From Victivallales bacterium (GTDB lineage: Bacteria; Verrucomicrobiota; Lentisphaeria; Oligosphaerales; Oligosphaeraceae): a stretch of DNA of 64,000 bases. Shown here piece after piece: positions 50,845-59,179 of the stretch. Where the stretch lies: the NCBI GenBank assembly GCA_017554445.1, contig JAFZIJ010000187.1:1-64000 (forward strand), in the 5' to 3' direction. The position numbers were made by a program, and so were the translations under genes. Each line of letters begins with the position of its first letter. Within the stretch, counting starts at the first letter, position 1. The notes beneath the pieces are model-generated. The model worked only from the letters and a program-made list of their open reading frames with translations. It was not told where the DNA came from and searched no databases.

Positions 50845-53628
50845 ATGGCAGCTGACGGTCAACAGGTATCGCAGGATTCGCAGGAACGGGCGCGGAATCT
50901 TCAGTTTCAGCCAGGCGACCTTATTGTCGGTCGTTACGAGTATATTTGTGAGCTTGACCGCTATGGTGCGAGCGGCGTGGTATGCTTATGCCGCGACACG
51001 AACGCAGGCGGCATGGCCATGGCCTTGAAGACCATGCCGGATGTTCTGCGGCAGAATGAAGCGGAGTCTGCCGCGATCAAGAACATGTTCCAGAAAGTTC
51101 TCAGTCTGAACCATGAAGGGATAGCGGCAATCCGTAGTTTGGTGGAGGATGATTTCCGCCAGTATGTGGTGATGGACTATGTGACGGGCCTGACGCTTGG
51201 AAGATATCTGCAGGATCATCCGCATCTTGATACTGGAACAACCAAGGAGATCGTCAAACGGCTGGCTTCGGCGCTCGACTACGCCCATGAAAAGGGCATG
51301 ATCCATCGGAATGTGAAGCCGAGCAACGTGATGGTCGATATTGATGATCATGGCATTGTCCGTGGCGTGAAAATTCTGGATTTCGGGCTTGGGCAGCAGA
51401 TTCGTGAAAGTGTCGCTCGCGCGACAGGCAATGCGGAGGAGGAAATCGCCCATGAGTATTTCTCGCCTGAACAGTGGCGCGGCGCAAAAGTGACTGCCGC
51501 GACCGACCAGTATTCGCTTGCCGTTCTGGCGTATGAGATGCTGTCGGCTCATCGTCCGTTCAATGAGACGGGCGATGCGTTGAAGACGGCCGTTCTGGAA
51601 GGTGTTCCAAAAGAAATTCCGGGTATTCCGGTTGCGATGAACGAAGCCTTGCTTAAGGCGTTGTCCGTGAACGCTTCCGACCGTTTTGACAGTTGCGGTG
51701 ATTTCGCGAAGGCATTCAGCGGTCAAAAGATCGCCGCTTCAGCACCGTCGAAGAAGAAAATTAGAAAAATTGACGAAGATGAAGGAAATGGCGGGAAAAA
51801 CGGTTTAGTCAAATGGATTGCGGTGGCGGTGGTGGCCATCGTGGCGGTTGTCGCGGCAATCCTGTTCATGAACACAAAAGATAAAGATTTGGAGCAGAAG
51901 GCCATAGAGGCGAAGCAGCCTGCTCAGACGTCTAAGGTGTTGGAGATTACCGCCGCAAAAGAAGCTGAGGCGAAGGCGGCGGCTAGGAAGGAAATCGCCG
52001 AGGAGGCGCCGAAATCGGCAGAGATTCAGTTGACTCCCGAACAGGCCAAACAGAAGCAAGAGACATTGATGTTGCGCAGTTCGTTGGTACGCATGAAGAA
52101 AACGCTTGACGGTCAGATGCTGAACCGCAGCCAGACGTTCGGCAAGCATCTGGACGCATTCGCAGACCAGATCAACGCAGGCGATACGGCGATCAAAGAC
52201 AATGATTTCGCGGTGGCGACTCTTTGCTTCGAAGCGGCCAAAAAGGAATATGACTGGGTGCAGGCGGCTATTCAGCCGCGTAAGGATGCGATGGCGAAAC
52301 TGGCTGCCGCGGAGGAACTTGTCAAGAAAGCTGAAAAAGCTGATGCGACGAAATTCGCCGCCGCCGCTTTCACGAAGGCCAAGGCGGATTTGGATGAAGG
52401 CCGCAAGGCGTATGAATCGGGTGATTTCGCGAAGGCTTCTGGTTTGTTGGAAACTTCTGTGAAAGCGTGCGAGACGGCGTATGCGGAATCGCGTGGCGCA
52501 CGTCTGGCGGAACTTGTTGTGGAAGCGAAGAAATTGGAGGCTGGCGGAGAGGAAAGCGACTGGAAGAAAGTCTTGAAGCTGGCGGCTGAAATGAAGGCAC
52601 TGGATGCCGCCATCGCGGCGGAATGGGAGTCGAAGGCGGATGAGAAGCTGCCTTCGACGTTGACGATTGTGACGACATTTGAAGGCCGTGAAGTACCCGC
52701 TTCGATGGACGGGACGGATATGATGACGCCGTGGAAGAGCCCTGTGCTGAAAAAGGGCGAAACGGTTTCCCATTATCTGGTCTGGTGGAAGGACAATGAA
52801 GAGTATGTGGCGGATTTCAGCACCACCGTGAATTGGAAGGGGAGTATGAAGGAGACCGTTGTCCTGCAGAAGAAGACAGTGGATCTTCGTAGCGGCTACA
52901 TCCTGCTTCCTGGAAAGCAGAAAATTGAACTTGTGAAGGTGGAAGGCGGTACTTTCGACATCGGTGGAAATGCGAATAGCCCCCGTACTGTGACGCTCAC
53001 CCGCGATTACTGGATTGGCAAGTACGAAATCTCCCAGGGACAATGGAAGGCAATAGGCCTCAATAAGAAAGTGGCGTGCAGATGGGAAAACGAAGGCTAT
53101 CCTGTCGAAAATGTCAGCTGGAATGAGGCGATGGCGTTTTGCGAGCAGTTGAACCAGCTGTCAAAAGGACAGTTGCCGAATGGTTATCGTTTCACGTTGC
53201 CGACGGAGGCCGAATGGGAATATGCGGCCCGTGGCGGCGTCAAGAGCCGTGGTTATGAGTACAGTGGCGGCAATATGCTTGAAAAAGTGGGCTGGTTCTG
53301 GCTCAATGCGGGCGGAAAGACGCATCCAGTGAAAGGGAAGAAGGTGAAGATGGGCAACGAACTGGGCATCTATGACATGAGCGGCAATGTATTGGAATGG
53401 TGCCGTGATAGTTGTGACATCGATGCTAAGAATCTGGTGATTTCAGCTTTGTCCTTCTCAAACGGCGTGGAGGATCCCATTTGCCGTTCAGGTGCCGGTC
53501 GCGTGGTGCGCGGTGGCTCATGGCAGAGCAGCCATGCCATTTGCCGTACGGCGTATCGCTTTGGCTATTTGTCGGACGACCGGAAGGACAATGTAGGTTT
53601 CCGCGTGGTCTTGTCGCCTATACGGTAA
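50845..53628 (+). CDS. Membrane Ser/Thr kinase-like protein with SUMF1-type ectodomain (HRN, possible pseudokinase)
   Basis: 927 residues. The N-terminal kinase fold (27-290) has a loose Gly loop ELDRYGASGVV, the ATP lysine in MALK (Lys62) and an intact DFG (179-181). The catalytic loop reads HRNVKPSNV: Asn156 replaces the proton-accepting Asp. A basic linker and one membrane helix (about 322-343) follow. Then come about 250 residues of Ala/Lys coiled coil (EELVKKAEKADATKFAAAAF), a PEGA-like strand region near 610-690, and an FGE/SUMF1-like domain (692-927: VEGGTFDIGGNANSPRTVTL, FTLPTEAEWEYAARGG, GRVVRGGSW). Of the two copper-binding cysteines of true FGE, at most one is present (SSHAICRTAYR). 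Probably a sensor or scaffold rather than a sulfatase activator. Confidence 0.85.
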   Translation: MAADGQQVSQDSQERARNLQFQPGDLIVGRYEYICELDRYGASGVVCLCRDTNAGGMAMALKTMPDVLRQNEAESAAIKNMFQKVLSLNHEGIAAIRSLVEDDFRQYVVMDYVTGLTLGRYLQDHPHLDTGTTKEIVKRLASALDYAHEKGMIHRNVKPSNVMVDIDDHGIVRGVKILDFGLGQQIRESVARATGNAEEEIAHEYFSPEQWRGAKVTAATDQYSLAVLAYEMLSAHRPFNETGDALKTAVLEGVPKEIPGIPVAMNEALLKALSVNASDRFDSCGDFAKAFSGQKIAASAPSKKKIRKIDEDEGNGGKNGLVKWIAVAVVAIVAVVAAILFMNTKDKDLEQKAIEAKQPAQTSKVLEITAAKEAEAKAAARKEIAEEAPKSAEIQLTPEQAKQKQETLMLRSSLVRMKKTLDGQMLNRSQTFGKHLDAFADQINAGDTAIKDNDFAVATLCFEAAKKEYDWVQAAIQPRKDAMAKLAAAEELVKKAEKADATKFAAAAFTKAKADLDEGRKAYESGDFAKASGLLETSVKACETAYAESRGARLAELVVEAKKLEAGGEESDWKKVLKLAAEMKALDAAIAAEWESKADEKLPSTLTIVTTFEGREVPASMDGTDMMTPWKSPVLKKGETVSHYLVWWKDNEEYVADFSTTVNWKGSMKETVVLQKKTVDLRSGYILLPGKQKIELVKVEGGTFDIGGNANSPRTVTLTRDYWIGKYEISQGQWKAIGLNKKVACRWENEGYPVENVSWNEAMAFCEQLNQLSKGQLPNGYRFTLPTEAEWEYAARGGVKSRGYEYSGGNMLEKVGWFWLNAGGKTHPVKGKKVKMGNELGIYDMSGNVLEWCRDSCDIDAKNLVISALSFSNGVEDPICRSGAGRVVRGGSWQSSHAICRTAYRFGYLSDDRKDNVGFRVVLSPIR

Positions 53629-53651
53629 TAGTTGCTTCAGAAGACTTGCAA

Positions 53652-53682
53652 GTGGCGTTTTCCGCTTTTGGGAAAACGCCAC
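53652..53682. terminator. Bidirectional hairpin between convergent genes
   Basis: GTGGCGTTTTCC / GGAAAACGCCAC, perfect 12 bp stem, 7 nt loop. It lies between the kinase stop and the MGMT-like stop. T-runs are weak on both sides. Confidence 0.6.
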
Positions 53683-53687
53683 AATTG

Positions 53688-53996
53688 TTATGGTTTCCAT
53701 TGGAATGTTTGCATATCGACCATTCCATTTTCTTTGAAACGAACACCTTCTGATTCAAGAAGTTTTCGTTGTGCCGTGAAGCCCGGTGCTGTTCGCCCCG
53801 CATGGTTCACGACGCGGTGGCATGGATAGTCGCCATAGAATTCCGACATGGAAAGTACCTTACCGACTAGCCGTGAGTTTCGTTCGCGTCCGATGAGTCG
53901 TGCGATCTGTCCATAGGAGGCCACCTGCCCTTCAGGAATCTCCTCCACAACGGAGAGGATTTCATAGACAAGCTCTTCGGACAGAATCTTTTTCAT
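53688..53996 (-). CDS. MGMT/ATL-family DNA alkylation protein, minimal form
   Basis: 102 residues from ATG 53996 (AGGA site). It is the C-terminal domain of O6-alkylguanine-DNA methyltransferase alone: EIPEGQVASYGQIARLIGRE, RLVGKVLSM, and active-site motif YPCHRVVNHAGR with the acceptor Cys retained. ATL proteins of this length usually have Trp in place of that Cys, so this may be a true but minimal methyltransferase. The start is 13 bp downstream of the tag stop, forming a two-gene repair unit. Confidence 0.85.
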   Translation of the reverse strand: MKKILSEELVYEILSVVEEIPEGQVASYGQIARLIGRERNSRLVGKVLSMSEFYGDYPCHRVVNHAGRTAPGFTAQRKLLESEGVRFKENGMVDMQTFQWKP

Positions 53997-54009
53997 GATG
54001 TTTTCCTGC

Positions 54010-54633
54010 CTAGTCTCCAAAATAAGCCACGCCAACCTCCGCGTCCGCGCGTTTGCGGACCGTGGGATTGGCGGCGTTGATGGCGGCGTAGCATGGGCAG
54101 GTCTTCGAATGGTCGTTGATGATGCCGCAGGCTTGCAGGTGGGAATAGACGGTCGTTGGGCCTAAGAATTTGAAGCCACGTTTCTTAAGATCTTTACTGA
54201 TGCGGTCTGATAGACCATTACTGGCGGGTATCCAGCCGTCGCCATGCCGTGCATAAAGAATGGTTTTGCCATTGGAATAGCCCCACAGATAATTGCAAAA
54301 CGAACCGAATTCGGCGCGGATGGTTTGGAAACAACGCGCATTGGAGATGACCGCTTCGATTTTACGCCGCGAACGGATCATGCCGTCCGTTTCCATGATT
54401 CGCGTGATATCATCTTCATCGTAGGTGGCAACTTTGTCGTAGTCGAAACCGTCGAAGCACTTACGGAAGATTTCACGTTTGAGCATCATCATGTTCCAGT
54501 TGAGGCCGCATTGCATGACCTCCATCATGAGGAACTCGAACTGCCGTTTGTCGTCGTGCAGGGGGACGCCCCATTCCGTGTCATGGTAGCGTATGTTGAT
54601 TTCCGATGTCGTGTCCCAATCACAGTATGCCAT
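54010..54633 (-). CDS. tag: 3-methyladenine DNA glycosylase I (Tag)
   Basis: 207 residues. It has Cys4 and His17 (YHDTEWGVPLHDD) and the late NDHSKTCPCY, corresponding to the zinc-snap residues of TagA. The core segments MQCGLNWNMMMLKREIFRKC and FKFLGPTTVYSHLQACGIIN fit the family. It removes 3-methyladenine from DNA. Its coupling with the MGMT-like gene makes a local alkylation-repair pair. Confidence 0.93.
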   Translation of the reverse strand: MAYCDWDTTSEINIRYHDTEWGVPLHDDKRQFEFLMMEVMQCGLNWNMMMLKREIFRKCFDGFDYDKVATYDEDDITRIMETDGMIRSRRKIEAVISNARCFQTIRAEFGSFCNYLWGYSNGKTILYARHGDGWIPASNGLSDRISKDLKKRGFKFLGPTTVYSHLQACGIINDHSKTCPCYAAINAANPTVRKRADAEVGVAYFGD

Positions 54634-54826
54634 GCGGCCTCCAAAGTTAGCAAGTGTTTTTTCGTCTATATTAACATGAAATTGATTGTTTGCAATCAGA
54701 TGGAGCAGAATACGGATTATCTTTCATGGAAAAATGAACAAAGAATGCTACGTTAGTCAAAAAGAAATAGCGAATGAATATATGAGGAACCACGAAATAC
54801 AAATGGCATTCATGTCAGGGAAAATC

Positions 54827-57373
54827 ATGATGAGACAGTATCATATATTATGGTTGTTGCTGGCTACGGCTACGGTTCTCTGCGCGCAGGACGGCAAGAA
54901 TCTGGCGTTCAACGGCGATTTCCGGCAGACAACGTTCGGCCATGCCCATGGCTGGATGTGTCCGCCTGCGCCTTATACGACGTATCATGCGACGGGCGGG
55001 CCGGATGGACTTCCGTATGTCGCCATGCGTCAAGGTGATGATGACAATTATGAGAACAAGTTGCGGCTGAAGTACTTGAGACTCGTTCCGGGTGAACGCT
55101 ACCGTATCAGCGCATGGATCCGTACGAAGGATTTCTCCGCAAAGCGCGGTGAATTGCTTCTCGTCAACAATCCATGGTACAAGGAGGTCGGCATCAAGAA
55201 GTTTCCCGCGACGACGGATGGTTGGCAGAAGTTCGAAAAGGAAATCGTCTGTCCGGATCTTGACAGCGGCGGCGACTACGACATCGTCCTGCTGATCATT
55301 GGACAGCGCGGTGAACTGGATGTCGCGGACATTCGTCTGACCGCTCTGACTGCCGTTGCCGCAGAGAAAAGCCGTTCGACTGAGGAGATCATCGTCAACA
55401 AGCCGCGTCTCATTCCATGGGGGCGTTCTTTCGATGAAATTCCCGCTTACAAGCCTGACATTGAATTCATCTGGTATGGACGAATTGATGATAATTTCAA
55501 GGCCGAAGACCATCTAGCGGAGGCGATTGTTGCAGATGGTTCATTTTCTAGCCAACGTGTTTCATTTGAAATTGGCAAGCCATTTTCAATAAGCTTAAAA
55601 GGACTATCGCTTGGCAAATATCAGCTGTCCGTCCGCATTGTATCTCAAAAAGACAAGAAGGTTGATTATGAAGAGATATTTGCTGTCAATATCCGTGATA
55701 TTCCAAGACCGGAGGATATTACAAAAGGCGTAAGGCTGAACAACTTATCTGTCGAGCTTGTGAACAAACCTGTCGCTGTCGGTGAAAACGTGCAATTCAC
55801 GTTGGAACATGACGGATGGATTTATCTGACCATAAAGGATATCAGTGACGGTGTCTTTGGCGTCACATTGGATGGACAGCCCATTGCCGCCGATACGTTG
55901 ACGAATCTGCCGGAGGCGTTCCGTCTTATGACTGCCGGAAAGCACGTTGTGACAGCTAGATGCGCAGGAAAATTGATCATCCGCAGCATTGCTGAACTGT
56001 TCTCCTGCGGCATGGTGCAGGGGCCGGATATCGCTGTTTTTCCGCCATTTGATTGGGAGTTTACGAAAAAATACGCCCTGAACGCCGTCACGACGTTGAA
56101 CCGTGGTTCTTACAAGAAGAACGGACAGGAATTGGTGGAGGCGGCCCATGCCAACGGCCGCCTCTGGCTGGAAGACATGTATGTCGTCAATAACAAAGAT
56201 GTCCCATCCATGACCAATTTCATCGAAAGATACATGGCTAGACTGGATTTTCGCGACGGCAACACGACGAATGAGATGAGCTACTGGTGGAATCTATCGG
56301 AAACATACACGGATACGCTAAAACGTTGCAAATACGACCATTCCAAGCTGATCTACACGTGGATCAGCGACAATGGGCCATTCATCCCGTCGATGCATCA
56401 GGACTTCATCGGTGCGTCGTTCAACGCGAGTGACGGCCGTGGCAAAATCCTCTGCGAATCCTATAATTACACGCAACCGACGGAGGAAGCCGCTCGCCGC
56501 CATGTGCTCGGCAGACTTCTTCCGTACATCAAAGATTCCTGCCGTTACTATCCAGACTATCTGTGGCGGTCCGGCGTGATTCTCGGCAACTTCAACCAGT
56601 TGAATGTCATTACGATAGAGCATCATCCGCAGGTTGATTTCAAATACTATCTGGACATGCAAATGAACATACTGGCAAACCATCCTTCCTTCAAAGGACT
56701 GGGAACGGTCGGTTATTGGGGGACGCATTATGCGGATGAAGAACTGTATCGTTGGAGCCACGCGCTGTTGCGGCACTATGTCGTTGAAGGACGCACGGAC
56801 ATGCTGTCCAATCAGTTCGGATTCAGCTACATCCCCGGCCATATCGTCAATGGCGACTTTGCGGATGGTTTGAATGGTTGGAAGGCGGAAGCCGCCGCAG
56901 AAGGCTCCATTAGCGTTGAAAAATACAATGGTTATGCGAAACGCAACCAGAATCGTTGGAATGCTCCAAGAGGTTGCGGCGATACGTTCTGCGTTTTCAA
57001 AGCTGTTGAGGGAAAGCCTAATAAGTTGATTCAGAGGGCGAAAGGCCTGACGCCCGGTAAACCGTACTTGCTGCTGTATTCCGTCGGTGATTATGACGAA
57101 TTGAAAGCGCAAAAACTGAATCCGCGCCGTTATGGACTGGATGTCATTTTGGAAAATACGGAAATCCTGCCGGAATCAACTGTCTATGTCGATAAGCGCG
57201 AAAAAGGCAAATACGCTCACAACCACAACGTTGCGCGGCAGAACCTCCATCGCATTATTTTCATTCCGAAATCCGCTGAAATGACCGTCACGTTCACGGA
57301 TGAGAAAGCGCAGCCAGGCGAAAATCTGATGGTCAACTACATCCAGCTGAAGCCCTTCTATCCGAAGGAGTAA
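54827..57373 (+). CDS. Large secreted protein of unknown function with carbohydrate-binding-like ends
   Basis: 848 residues from ATG 54827 (AGGG six bases upstream; the frame is open further upstream without a site). Signal peptide HILWLLLATATVLCAQDGKN. The N-terminal domain (NLAFNGDFRQTTFGHAHGWM, LRLVPGERYRISAWIRTKD) resembles CBM4/9-type jelly rolls, and a second such domain starts at IVNGDFADGLNGWKAEAA. Between them is a probable glycosidase-like barrel (EFTKKYALNAVTTLNRGSYK, AHANGRLWLEDMYVVNNKDV, LGTVGYWGTHYADEELYRWS). No named family is recognised. Part of its middle is more A/T-rich than the flanks. A glycan-degrading role is inferred. Confidence 0.6.
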   Translation: MMRQYHILWLLLATATVLCAQDGKNLAFNGDFRQTTFGHAHGWMCPPAPYTTYHATGGPDGLPYVAMRQGDDDNYENKLRLKYLRLVPGERYRISAWIRTKDFSAKRGELLLVNNPWYKEVGIKKFPATTDGWQKFEKEIVCPDLDSGGDYDIVLLIIGQRGELDVADIRLTALTAVAAEKSRSTEEIIVNKPRLIPWGRSFDEIPAYKPDIEFIWYGRIDDNFKAEDHLAEAIVADGSFSSQRVSFEIGKPFSISLKGLSLGKYQLSVRIVSQKDKKVDYEEIFAVNIRDIPRPEDITKGVRLNNLSVELVNKPVAVGENVQFTLEHDGWIYLTIKDISDGVFGVTLDGQPIAADTLTNLPEAFRLMTAGKHVVTARCAGKLIIRSIAELFSCGMVQGPDIAVFPPFDWEFTKKYALNAVTTLNRGSYKKNGQELVEAAHANGRLWLEDMYVVNNKDVPSMTNFIERYMARLDFRDGNTTNEMSYWWNLSETYTDTLKRCKYDHSKLIYTWISDNGPFIPSMHQDFIGASFNASDGRGKILCESYNYTQPTEEAARRHVLGRLLPYIKDSCRYYPDYLWRSGVILGNFNQLNVITIEHHPQVDFKYYLDMQMNILANHPSFKGLGTVGYWGTHYADEELYRWSHALLRHYVVEGRTDMLSNQFGFSYIPGHIVNGDFADGLNGWKAEAAAEGSISVEKYNGYAKRNQNRWNAPRGCGDTFCVFKAVEGKPNKLIQRAKGLTPGKPYLLLYSVGDYDELKAQKLNPRRYGLDVILENTEILPESTVYVDKREKGKYAHNHNVARQNLHRIIFIPKSAEMTVTFTDEKAQPGENLMVNYIQLKPFYPKE

Positions 57374-57504
57374 AAGGTAAGGAGTAAATTTATTTATTGA
57401 TTTTGAAAAAAACATTTGAATTTTACAAGGGGCATTATATTTTACCTTCTGTTCAGCTTTATTTTTTTCGGATAAACAACAAAAGCCTTCCATGGAGAAA
57501 GCCG

Positions 57505-58842
57505 ATGAACAGATTATTAAGCTTGACAGTCATGTTTCTGTTGCTTGTTCATGTATGCGCTGTAGCTGTAGAAAACAATTTAGAGGAAGAGAAAACAGCT
57601 CTTTTCAATCAACAATTCAATAGTCTGAAAGAAAAATACCTATTGGAGATGGAATCCCAAAAAGATGATGGCGCGATGTGGCTGTATTACAAAGGTGGAG
57701 AAAAAAACATGGAGGCCTTCAAACAGCTGATCGACACAACGCTTTCCATCCAAAAACTTTGGGGGGTGGATGAACACGGCGAAAAACGCCCATTCACGCT
57801 TTTGACGGAACCAAATTTTGTGCTAAAGGATGGAAAGACTGTCAAATCCAATCCATTTTTCTTTTTGTCACTAAGACGTCTTTTCGAATCGGACAGGATG
57901 AAAGATTCAGCCTTCCGTGATGAGACTATCCGCCATCTTATTGCGATGTATGACGATGAAAAATACAATGTGCTTCATAAAGGAATCAATGGAGGGATGC
58001 CGTATTCCTTCATCATCGCAGACGCCTTGCGGAGAAAATGGCCGGCGGATATTCAGACGGACATGAAAAGACGGTTGATGCGCCGTATCACAAAAGCAAA
58101 GGAAGATGTCAACGGTCAACAGCCTAAAAGAGAGGAAATCGAGCACAGCCGCCTTCGCATCTATTGGCTTTTGGATTGGACGGCTGAAGAAAAGAGCCAA
58201 CTTGTGGCAACCTTGAGACCTGCCGCCATGAGAGCTGAGCCGCTTGATCTTTGGAAACGCTATGAATGGCTGGCTCTCCTTATCCTGTGTGATTGTGGAG
58301 ACAAGGCGGCGACAGATTTTCTTTATAAGTATTTCAAGAAACTGGATTATACAACAGATAACATGGATATGCTTCGGACGACGCTTCCGTTTTTGACGCT
58401 TGTGCGTCGCCATGAGATTGTGGAATTGTTGACAATGATGATGGAGCGGGAGGACATATTGGACAAACCACGATCCTATCTTTGGAAGAATGGCAGTTTT
58501 GCACATACTTCAGCCATTTGCCTGTCTGTCATGCTCGATGGCATGCCGTCCATCTTTGAGAAGTTCCAAGAAACGGACGATGAAGACAATGAACCCAGTA
58601 TGGATTTTTCACAGGAAAAACGGGCGGAAATTCTGGCATGGCTGAGAAAACAGGATGATTATCATTTCAAACCGTTCAATTATTTTCCCGAACCGATGGC
58701 GGAAGACAAAAAGGACGCCAGGTCATTTTTCATGTTACACCAAGTGTCATGTGGCATTTTTGGCTATAGTGTCCAGATTGACAATCTTAAACGATTTTTT
58801 TCCGGTCCATCTGCGATTCATAATTTTCAGCCATCCCGCTAA
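57505..58842 (+). CDS. Secreted or periplasmic protein of unknown function
   Basis: 445 residues from ATG 57505 (GGAG seven bases upstream; upstream frame lacks a site). Signal peptide LLSLTVMFLLLVHVCAVAVE. The mature part is helical and charged, with repeated helix pairs (LWKRYEWLALLILCDCGDKA, LRTTLPFLTLVRRHEIVELL) that resemble HEAT-like or alpha/alpha-barrel folds. No catalytic signature seen. It follows the previous secreted protein by 131 bp and ends before a hairpin at 58873-58915. Confidence 0.55.
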   Translation: MNRLLSLTVMFLLLVHVCAVAVENNLEEEKTALFNQQFNSLKEKYLLEMESQKDDGAMWLYYKGGEKNMEAFKQLIDTTLSIQKLWGVDEHGEKRPFTLLTEPNFVLKDGKTVKSNPFFFLSLRRLFESDRMKDSAFRDETIRHLIAMYDDEKYNVLHKGINGGMPYSFIIADALRRKWPADIQTDMKRRLMRRITKAKEDVNGQQPKREEIEHSRLRIYWLLDWTAEEKSQLVATLRPAAMRAEPLDLWKRYEWLALLILCDCGDKAATDFLYKYFKKLDYTTDNMDMLRTTLPFLTLVRRHEIVELLTMMMEREDILDKPRSYLWKNGSFAHTSAICLSVMLDGMPSIFEKFQETDDEDNEPSMDFSQEKRAEILAWLRKQDDYHFKPFNYFPEPMAEDKKDARSFFMLHQVSCGIFGYSVQIDNLKRFFSGPSAIHNFQPSR

Positions 58843-58872
58843 AATGACATGTGAGCTACCGAAAGAAAGACG

Positions 58873-58915
58873 ACGACGTTCATTGACCTGTGGCGTCAAT
58901 GAAAAATGCCGTCGT
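58873..58915. terminator. Two-part hairpin
   Basis: Outer arms ACGACG/CGTCGT and inner perfect 9 bp arms TTCATTGAC/GTCAATGAA. It lies 31 bp after the preceding stop, without a clear T-run; possible terminator or leader structure of the small ribosomal gene. Confidence 0.4.
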
Positions 58916-59013
58916 GACTTGCAAAAGCGGAATGATGCCTTATAGTTAAAGAACGATTTGTTTTTTCATAACTATAATTGTATCAGTGAAGCCTTTAACA
59001 AGGACGAGCAACC

Positions 59014-59103
59014 ATGGGATCAGTCAAGAAGAAACGCCGTAAGAAGATCGCGAAGCACAAGAGAAGGAAGCAGCTGAAGGCCTTGCGTCACAAGAAGAAG
59101 TGA
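59014..59103 (+). CDS. COX24/AURKAIP1-domain small ribosomal protein (bS22/mS38-like)
   Basis: 29 residues: it starts MGSVKKKRRKKIAKHKRRKQ and ends LKALRHKKK. The opening MGSVxKKRRKxxxKHKRRK is the PF08213-type signature of the tiny ribosomal proteins found in many Bacteroidota and PVC bacteria and of mitochondrial mS38. These bind the small subunit near helix 44. A TATAAT box lies at 58973-58978, and AAGGA precedes the start by 8 bp. The gene is easily missed because of its length. Confidence 0.85.
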   Translation: MGSVKKKRRKKIAKHKRRKQLKALRHKKK

Positions 59104-59179
59104 CAAAAGTGCATCTTGTGGTTCCCGGATAGGGCGCGGCGTGGTTCAAGAAGCAAAGGCGCGGCAGAGGTACAGACAC

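Noticed and set aside
52920-53628. Formylglycine-generating (sulfatase-activating) enzyme function
   Set aside because: The paired active-site cysteines are not both present and no sulfatase gene is adjacent; only the fold is supported.
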